From NCBI GenBank assembly GCA_030622395.1, contig JAUXGF010000034.1:1-11275 (forward strand): DNA of 11,275 bases, in the 5' to 3' direction. The notes under the pieces are model-generated. The model did not search any database. It worked only from the letters and a program-made list of their open reading frames with translations, and had not been told where the DNA came from. Made by a program: the position numbers and the translations under genes. Positions 5,862 to 11,275 of the stretch are shown here, one piece after another; positions within the stretch are counted from its first letter, which is position 1; each line of letters opens with the position of its first letter. The stretch comes from Calditrichaceae bacterium. Its GTDB lineage: Bacteria > Calditrichota > Calditrichia > Calditrichales > Calditrichaceae.

Positions 5862-8849
5862 TTATTCCAAATCAAAATTAAAACTAACCAGCCACCTAAA
5901 ATCAAAATGCTCCGCGTCGTCTGGCGTATGACTCATCCAAAGGGGAAAGTCAAATCTCACTCTTTCAATATAAGTGATTTTTTGCAGCCAATAAAAACGA
6001 TCCCAGGTTAAAGAAATCCCTGCGCTTTTCCTAAAATCTTTATATTTCGGAAAAGCCCCATCCCATACCTGCCCGGCGTCTGCAAAAACTGAAGGAATAA
6101 TATCTCTAATTATTATAAAAAACGTCGATTCAAACGGATTGGGGAATTTTAAATCTGCGCTGAACGCCAATATTTTTTTGCCTGTCAAATCCGTATCTTC
6201 GGGATAAAGACTAAAACCGCGAACTTTTGATCCTTCATTCAAATATAAATGTCCTTCCCTGCGCCATGGATAAGGCAGAGTTCCGCGGCTGCGGTAATAA
6301 GGATTACTAAACTCCCGCCATCCGTTAGCGCCGCTTAATGTGAATTGACTCTGTGCCGGCGCCCGCCCCTCACTATAACCGCCTTTGAAACTAACATCTA
6401 ACTCAAAATCTGAATAATCTCCCCAAAAATACCTTTTCCAATCCAATATTGCCTGGCTAAATTGAAAATCACCGCCCATAATAGAATTTCTAAAAACCAG
6501 GCATAATTCGGATTTTTGCCTCCAGTTTTTTCGAGAAATCCGCTTCCACGAAAGATCAATAGTATTCACCCTGCCCTTGTCCCAATCCGATGTTAAATAT
6601 TGCGGCGCAAACATTAGATGCGTAGAAAGTAGCAGCCCAATCTTGTAATAGGGTTCCCCTCCGTTATTTTTATTGATTTGTTTTGATAAGCCTATCTGCG
6701 ATCCCTGACGCCCATCGAGCGTAAACGTCCTTAGTTTTAAATACGATCTCATGCCCAGCCAGCCTGCCGGGTTTTGATAACAAAGATCATAATCCACATT
6801 ACCGTAAGCGGTTTTATACCAAAGAGAAGCGTCTATTTTATGATCTATATCAAGATAGCTTCCCTCGAATTTGAAACCTAATTTAGCCTTATCATAATCA
6901 TTGTAAAATGCCAGAGGCCAGCCTTCCCACAAATATTTATCCAAAGGCGGCGAGACTGACTGCGGATGCATAAAAGTAAAGGTCATCGGCGGAAGCAAGC
7001 CGCTGCGATTGTTTAGGCGGTTTACATCCATCAAACGCAGTGATTGATCAATTTCTACATAGTCGATTTCACCCGGCAGATTTATTTCCGCTGTATATTC
7101 ACTTTGCGTAAAATGCCAGTAAGGCAAAACCTTTCGATTGCGTTCCGGCTTGGAGTGCGAATCAATAGGAATTTGATAGCGCGCCGTATCGCCGTTTTTT
7201 AGCTTAATATCCAAATCAACAGGCATGAAAATATCGCCGCGGTTGCCAAGCTTAATTTTAGCGGCATATTGCCTGCCATCCCCTTTTTTCACCCATTTGC
7301 CGTTAACGGATTCAACGGCATAATCCAGATTGCCGATGCTTTTCAGCCACTGTTCAAAAAACCAATCCAGATCGCGCCCGGCGGTTTCTTCCATCACTGC
7401 TATAAAATCTTCCGGATAGGGGTGTTTAAAACGCCATTTATGATAATAGTTTTTCAATCCTGCGTCAAAAAGGGAATCGCCCATTACATATTGCAGCATA
7501 AAAAGCACATTTGCCATTTTTGAATATTGTGAAATGTAAACCCCGTCGCCAAAATAATCCGGCATATAATCGATAGGATTTAGCTCACCGCCTTCTTTAG
7601 TCCACCATAAATAAGAAAGAGCGTTATCCCGCCGTTCGTTAATCTCATAAGAAAATGTTTTGCTGAACCAGTCGCCGCGGTTGTATGAATAATTATCATA
7701 TTTACCGAACAACGCTTCCATACATTGAATTTCCGCAAAAGTGGCAAACCCTTCGTCGAGCCATTCTTCCTCAGTTTGATTGCTTGCCAGTAAGCCGTAA
7801 AACCAATTATGCGCCATTTCGTGAACCACAACCGCTTTAAAATGATTCAAGGCATAATCGGGACTGATAAAGGTGTTGATAAATACTATATTCGGATATT
7901 CTATGCCCCCGGCGGTGACATAAGTATCGGCAATGGTTAACTGTTTATAGGGATAAGGACCGTAGTTTTGAATATAAAATTTAAGCGCTTCCAGTCCCCA
8001 TTCGGTAACCTGCTTCCAATCCTCAGCGTTATGTTCCATCGTCAGGACGTTTAAATTTATGCCGTTCCACTCATTTTGAAGCAACACATATTCGGGGTCT
8101 GCCGTCCAGGCAAAATCATGTACCATTTTGGCTTCGAACTGCCACAGTGTTGTGATAGTGTCTTCTATATTATGATAAAACCATTTTTTAACCGCCTGCG
8201 AAGTATCCTGCAAAGCGGAATCGGCATTAAGTAAATTCCCCGTAGCCCCGACAATAAATCCTTTAGGCACACGCAGGTCAACCCGAAAGTCAGCCCATTC
8301 CTGGTAAAACTCATTATCAATATGCTGATTCAAATGCCAGCCTGCCCGGTCATAAACCACAGGCGTTGGATACCAATTGCCCACATCAAAATGATCCCCC
8401 ATATATCCGTAACGTCCGCTGGCGGGAGGCATTTTTGAGGCAAATTTAAAATAGAAACGGACAGAGTCGCCTGGATCAACGGATTGATGTAATTTTAATT
8501 TCATTAAGGTATGATCAATACTATAATTTTTTTGCAGCGAATCATTTTCTTCTATTTTAAATATTGTAATTCCCCCGGATTCACATTTTCTAAGCCCATC
8601 TTCCATATATGCGTTTTTTTTATACTTATTTAGATAAAGATGAAAATAGATTGCATCAAGTGTATCGGGAGAATTATTGATATAAACAAGCCTTTCCTCG
8701 GCGTCAATACGATGCAGATAGGGATTTAATTCAGCGTTTATTTTATAACGAAGGCGCTGCTGGAAATAATCATCATGCTTTTTAGCTGCGGCTTGAAGCA
8801 GAAAAGAGGCTAAAAATAAAATGAGTAAAATGTTTTTACAACTTGGCAT
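5862..8849 (-). CDS. M1 family zinc metallopeptidase with C-terminal outer-membrane barrel-like region
   Basis: The 995-residue protein begins with a signal peptide (hydrophobic 6-21, probable cut near AAA-KK). Residues ~35-510 are an M1 gluzincin unit: GGIEYPN at 314-320 takes the place of the GxMEN substrate motif, the zinc site is HEMAH (343-347) plus E366 in WLDEGFATFAE, and the catalytic Tyr is probably Y442 in QYSKMANVLFML. Such enzymes remove N-terminal residues from peptides. From ~620 to the end, alternating aromatic strands, an LSGANGWREF stretch, PYPWRREG, VRGFSLYP, VFADAGQVWDG (921-931) and GISLTWDRFYW resemble the Omp85/BamA surface-antigen barrel. I infer that the barrel holds the peptidase at the outer membrane. 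The start has AAGGA seven bases upstream. The gene stands alone, bounded by heptamer arrays on both sides. Confidence 0.93.
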   Translation of the reverse strand: MPSCKNILLILFLASFLLQAAAKKHDDYFQQRLRYKINAELNPYLHRIDAEERLVYINNSPDTLDAIYFHLYLNKYKKNAYMEDGLRKCESGGITIFKIEENDSLQKNYSIDHTLMKLKLHQSVDPGDSVRFYFKFASKMPPASGRYGYMGDHFDVGNWYPTPVVYDRAGWHLNQHIDNEFYQEWADFRVDLRVPKGFIVGATGNLLNADSALQDTSQAVKKWFYHNIEDTITTLWQFEAKMVHDFAWTADPEYVLLQNEWNGINLNVLTMEHNAEDWKQVTEWGLEALKFYIQNYGPYPYKQLTIADTYVTAGGIEYPNIVFINTFISPDYALNHFKAVVVHEMAHNWFYGLLASNQTEEEWLDEGFATFAEIQCMEALFGKYDNYSYNRGDWFSKTFSYEINERRDNALSYLWWTKEGGELNPIDYMPDYFGDGVYISQYSKMANVLFMLQYVMGDSLFDAGLKNYYHKWRFKHPYPEDFIAVMEETAGRDLDWFFEQWLKSIGNLDYAVESVNGKWVKKGDGRQYAAKIKLGNRGDIFMPVDLDIKLKNGDTARYQIPIDSHSKPERNRKVLPYWHFTQSEYTAEINLPGEIDYVEIDQSLRLMDVNRLNNRSGLLPPMTFTFMHPQSVSPPLDKYLWEGWPLAFYNDYDKAKLGFKFEGSYLDIDHKIDASLWYKTAYGNVDYDLCYQNPAGWLGMRSYLKLRTFTLDGRQGSQIGLSKQINKNNGGEPYYKIGLLLSTHLMFAPQYLTSDWDKGRVNTIDLSWKRISRKNWRQKSELCLVFRNSIMGGDFQFSQAILDWKRYFWGDYSDFELDVSFKGGYSEGRAPAQSQFTLSGANGWREFSNPYYRSRGTLPYPWRREGHLYLNEGSKVRGFSLYPEDTDLTGKKILAFSADLKFPNPFESTFFIIIRDIIPSVFADAGQVWDGAFPKYKDFRKSAGISLTWDRFYWLQKITYIERVRFDFPLWMSHTPDDAEHFDFRWLVSFNFDLE

Positions 8850-8880
8850 GTATCATTCCTTGATCAATAATCTTGTAAAA

Positions 8881-8908
8881 GCTGTCAGCGTTCAGCCATC
8901 AGCATTCA
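8881..8908 (+). repeat. GCNNTCA heptamer array upstream of the M1 gene
   Basis: Four units in a row, GCTGTCA, GCGTTCA, GCCATCA and GCATTCA, start 31 bp upstream of the M1 peptidase start codon. An extra isolated unit GCATTCA lies at 8954-8960. Together with the opposed array at 8984-9011 this makes a long imperfect inverted repeat. Small hairpins sit between them: TCCC-GCAA-GGGA (8914-8925, a GNRA-type loop) and CTCC-TGT-GGAG (8936-8946). Confidence 0.7.
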
Positions 8909-8983
8909 GCTATTCCCGCAAGGGACGGCTTGGGACTCCTGTGGAGCGCCGCCGCATTCAGCTTAAGATTTCTTAACAACGGC

Positions 8984-9011
8984 TGACAGCTGAGCGCTGA
9001 ATGCTGACCGC
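8984..9011 (-). repeat. Inverted GCNNTCA heptamer array downstream of dinB
   Basis: Read on the minus strand, four units follow one another: GCGGTCA, GCATTCA, GCGCTCA and GCTGTCA. They lie 38 bp beyond the dinB stop. Pairing with 8881-8908 could give a large hairpin in the dinB-M1 spacer, which might serve as the dinB transcript end because no T-tract terminator is seen there. Confidence 0.65.
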
Positions 9012-9048
9012 CTATTGCTTTTCCAAAAAGGTCTGGGTGAAAAATAAG

Positions 9049-10224
9049 CTACTTATCCTTTTTCAGGCTTTCTGCCCGCGATACAATTTTCTTGCCGAAA
9101 CGGTCGATTAACATATCTTGCAGTTTATCCAATTTATCGTTGCGTTTTGAGTTTCTGTCAAATAAAGAAAGCTGCCGCGCTTTAACATTTCCAAAGCCGC
9201 TTATGCCAATGCCCAATAAGCGCACCCGCCTGCCGGTTTGATAATTTTTTTCAAATAATTGCTTAATGGTTTGAAAAAGAACCTGCGTGCTGTCAACAGC
9301 CTCCGGCAAAGTTTTATTGCGCGTAATAGTTGAAAAATTGCTGTAGCGTAATTTTAAGTGAATAGTTTTTCCTTTAAGATCTTTTTTACGCAAACGGTAG
9401 CCCACTTTTTCCGAAAGCTGCAGCAATGTTTTTAAAAGAGTATCCTCATCTAATACATCTTTATTAAATGTATGCTCGTTGCTAACCGACTTAATATCTG
9501 AATTATAAAATACCGGACGGTCGTCTATTCCATGGGCTAAATTGTAAAAATGCCCGCCCATCTTGCCTAATTTTTTATTCAGTATATCTTTAGGGAATTT
9601 AGCGAGATCACCGATAGTATTAATGCCCATTTTGTGTAAAGTTTGTTCCGTCTTTTTACCGGCGCCCCACAATCTTGATATATCCAACGGTTTAAGAAAA
9701 TCCTGTATTTGATCCGGTTTTACAATAACCAAACCATCCGGCTTTTCCAAATCAGAAGCAATTTTAGCAAGGTATTTATTTGGAGCCATTCCAACAGAGG
9801 CGGTTAACCGCTCTTTTTCGCAAATGCGCTTTTTTATCATTTTGGCAATTTCTTCCCCATTGCCAAATAATTTTGTACTTCCCGTTACATCTAAAAAGGC
9901 TTCATCAATAGATATAGGTTCGACAGCATCCGTAAATTCATAAAAAATATCTAAAATTTCCTGACTCACCTGTTTATAAAGCTTGCCGTTCGGATGCACA
10001 TAAATTCCCTGCGGACATAATTTAAAGGCTTGAGAAATCGGCAGTGCTGAATGGACTCCAAACTTTCGCGCCTCATAAGAACAGGTTGAAACAACGCCTC
10101 GTCCCCTGCCCTCTTTTGGATCCGCCCCGACAATAACCGGTTTGCCTCTGTACTGCGGATGATCGCGCTGCTCGACCGCGGCAAAAAAGGCGTCCATATC
10201 CACATGCAGGATTATACGGTTCAT
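9049..10224 (-). CDS. dinB: DNA polymerase IV (Y-family translesion polymerase)
   Basis: DinB copies damaged templates without proofreading. The 391-residue protein has all expected parts. Palm: HVDMDAFFAAVEQ with catalytic D9 and the F13 steric gate against ribonucleotides, VSTCSYEARKFGV (45-57), and SIDEAFLD with D107 and E108 (105-112). Thumb: helix-hairpin-helix region LWGAGKKTEQTLHKMGI (185-201). Little finger: about 245-345. Near the C terminus QLSLFD (351-356) is a sliding-clamp binding motif of the QLxLF type. The start at ATG 10224 gives the family's usual MNRIILHVDMD. AAAGGA lies 12 bases upstream, rather far, and sits in the 3' arm of a perfect hairpin (10233-10255). No canonical LexA box was recognised. 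Confidence 0.97.
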   Translation of the reverse strand: MNRIILHVDMDAFFAAVEQRDHPQYRGKPVIVGADPKEGRGRGVVSTCSYEARKFGVHSALPISQAFKLCPQGIYVHPNGKLYKQVSQEILDIFYEFTDAVEPISIDEAFLDVTGSTKLFGNGEEIAKMIKKRICEKERLTASVGMAPNKYLAKIASDLEKPDGLVIVKPDQIQDFLKPLDISRLWGAGKKTEQTLHKMGINTIGDLAKFPKDILNKKLGKMGGHFYNLAHGIDDRPVFYNSDIKSVSNEHTFNKDVLDEDTLLKTLLQLSEKVGYRLRKKDLKGKTIHLKLRYSNFSTITRNKTLPEAVDSTQVLFQTIKQLFEKNYQTGRRVRLLGIGISGFGNVKARQLSLFDRNSKRNDKLDKLQDMLIDRFGKKIVSRAESLKKDK

Positions 10225-10232
10225 ACTATTTT

Positions 10233-10255
10233 TTAATCCTTTATAAAAGGATTAA
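10233..10255 (-). promoter_or_regulatory. Perfect 10-bp hairpin over the dinB ribosome-binding site
   Basis: TTAATCCTTT and AAAGGATTAA pair perfectly around a 3-nt loop. On the minus strand the 3' arm contains AAAGGA, the only Shine-Dalgarno candidate for dinB. Folding would hide it. The same 23-bp palindrome could instead be a repressor operator. Either reading would limit dinB expression. No T tract follows on the minus strand, so it is not a terminator of incoming transcription. Confidence 0.45.
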
Positions 10256-10346
10256 TTTATCGGGAAAGACAGCAAAAGGCAAGCTGCAAACAATCATATA
10301 TGTAACAGGTAAGTTATAGGCGGGAGTCAGCGGCTGATTTTAAGTG

Positions 10347-10457
10347 AAATAGTGACAAGAAGGGAGAAGACTTATTCATAGAGTAAAACGTTCGTATCCA
10401 AAAAGAATACATTTGGACTGGTTAATATTGATAAGTCTGGACATTTTACCACTATTT
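10347..10457. repeat. MITE-like nested inverted repeat
   Basis: The ends AAATAGTG (10347-10354) and CACTATTT (10450-10457) are perfect inverted repeats; extended to 16 bp they match at 12 positions. Two further pairs nest inside: AGACTTAT/ATAAGTCT (10368-10375, 10431-10438) and TCCAAA/TTTGGA (10397-10402, 10412-10417). A 111-bp element with paired ends and no gene fits a miniature or decayed transposable element. No clear target-site duplication was found. The rest of the 10225-10521 gap shows no gene. Confidence 0.4.
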
Positions 10458-10521
10458 AAAGGAATCTAAACGATTTCAATTTAACTTATTATAAGCATTA
10501 ACTTGTTATGGACAATTTAAA

Positions 10522-11256
10522 TTATTTTAACAGATATTTTTCTGTTCTATCAATCAATTCGATATGCAATTCATTTTTTTGTTTATTGATAAAAAATTTC
10601 TTTATTTCTCTTGAGCTTTTTAAATCATAGAAAAAATCCCAACATATATTACCATCAAAATCAAGAACATAACAATGATTTTTATATTTTACACCTGAAA
10701 TACAGAAATCATGAAATATTGCATACTTCTTATAAAATTCAAGATAACATGGCCTATAATTGTTTAAATTCAAGCGCCATTTTTCCGTCTTTTTTGGAAC
10801 TGAAAAGCATACTATGCTTGTTTCTTTTCTTTGATAATTACGGATAAAACTAAAATACAATTTATTATCATCAGAAAATGTTTGAACCATCTCTACATCA
10901 TCATATTCATCAGCTAAAAAATTACAATGATCTAACTCATGCTCCCAAAGAGTATCACCTTCGATATTAAATAAGAATAACTGTGACCATTTAGTAACAA
11001 TAACTAATCCATTATTTGAAACACAAGGAAGGTGGAGGCCACGTCTTGGAAATATTTTCTCCCAATAAACGACATTTTTATAATCTAATAATTGTATTTT
11101 TTGAGGTCCTACAAAACCTTCATAAAAATTTCCACTCACTTTCACTTTAAATAAACTATTATTAGATTGAACTTCAAATGAAGAAGGACTAGCAACTTGG
11201 GATTGAAGATTATTTAAATATAATAAAAATATTATTATGAAATTAATTGATCGCAT
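10522..11256 (-). CDS. Secreted protein of unknown function, beta-propeller-like
   Basis: I do not recognise this 244-residue protein. It opens with a signal peptide (MRS, hydrophobic 4-14, probable cut near LQSQ-VAS), so it should leave the cytoplasm. The mature part is mostly beta strand with loosely repeated segments that end in an aromatic: LFLFNIEGDTLWEHEL, SIVCFSVPKKTEKWRLNL and HCYVLDFDGNICWDFFYDL. Each has hydrophobic strand, D/E-G or K-K turn, then W. This resembles PQQ/WD-type propeller blades, with too few visible for a full propeller. The gene is far richer in A+T than its neighbours, which suggests recent acquisition. The start codon has GAGGG eight bases upstream. The next gene, dinB, lies 297 bp away and is unrelated. 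Confidence 0.8.
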   Translation of the reverse strand: MRSINFIIIFLLYLNNLQSQVASPSSFEVQSNNSLFKVKVSGNFYEGFVGPQKIQLLDYKNVVYWEKIFPRRGLHLPCVSNNGLVIVTKWSQLFLFNIEGDTLWEHELDHCNFLADEYDDVEMVQTFSDDNKLYFSFIRNYQRKETSIVCFSVPKKTEKWRLNLNNYRPCYLEFYKKYAIFHDFCISGVKYKNHCYVLDFDGNICWDFFYDLKSSREIKKFFINKQKNELHIELIDRTEKYLLK

Positions 11257-11275
11257 AGTAGCTACCCTCTAAATA

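Noticed and set aside
5610..6011. A 133-codon plus-strand reading frame across the heptamer array and the end of the M1 gene.
   Set aside because: Half of it is antisense to the M1 peptidase, and the middle is a translation of the 7-bp repeat (Ser-Tyr-Phe-Leu and similar). It has no ribosome-binding site and no family resemblance.
7580..7831. An 83-codon minus-strand frame inside the M1 gene.
   Set aside because: It overlaps the HExxH catalytic region in another frame and has no support of its own.
9007..9048. A Rho-independent terminator directly behind dinB.
   Set aside because: There is a T-rich stretch but no stem with a following T tract; the opposed heptamer arrays are the only large foldback.
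10376..10444. A 22-codon minus-strand reading frame starting MSRLIN.
   Set aside because: It is short, lacks a ribosome-binding site and lies inside the nested inverted repeat, whose structure explains the sequence better.

Overview
The window reads as a piece of a bacterial chromosome. It holds housekeeping genes all on the minus strand, so transcription runs from high to low coordinates, and small repeats and hairpins fill every intergenic gap. The bacterium is Gram-negative (diderm): the large M1 peptidase ends in a region resembling an Omp85-type outer-membrane beta-barrel. Clear Shine-Dalgarno sites precede several genes (AAGGAGG at rpsF), which argues against typical Bacteroidota. The gene set, the moderate GC content and the Na+-type, K+-dependent membrane pyrophosphatase would fit an FCB-related lineage such as Calditrichota or Ignavibacteria. 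That placement is inference and is not proven by the sequence.

Layout in transcription order, from the right end. (1) An AT-rich gene for a small secreted protein of unknown function (10522-11256). (2) A 297-bp gap with a MITE-like nested inverted repeat (10347-10457) and a perfect hairpin over the dinB ribosome-binding site. (3) dinB, DNA polymerase IV (9049-10224). (4) A 199-bp spacer with two opposed arrays of a degenerate heptamer, GCNNTCA. (5) A 995-residue M1 metallopeptidase with a predicted barrel (5862-8849), followed almost at its stop codon by an 11-unit, 7-bp tandem array (5783-5859). (6) A promoter, tRNA-Gln(TTG), a short terminator, then rplY-pth-hppA as a tight cluster (2090-5394). 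(7) A 392-bp gap with a deeply nested palindromic element (1901-2021), another GCNNTCA array and a structured rpsF leader. (8) rpsF-rpsR-rplI, ending in a textbook terminator (447-474). (9) A 346-bp spacer and the first 43 codons of priA, cut by the left edge.

How the genes fit together: rplY, pth, rpsF, rpsR, rplI and tRNA-Gln all serve translation. Pth recycles peptidyl-tRNA. HppA splits the pyrophosphate released by aminoacyl-tRNA and nucleic-acid synthesis and stores the energy as an ion gradient, which may explain its place directly behind pth. PriA and DinB serve replication restart and damage tolerance. The most unusual content is non-coding: a 37-bp repeat present twice in opposite orientation (35 of 37 identical), several 7-bp-period arrays, the 121-bp nested palindrome, and an rpsF leader fold that resembles the known S6:S18 autoregulatory motif. 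No defence system, phage, CRISPR array or biosynthetic cluster is visible.
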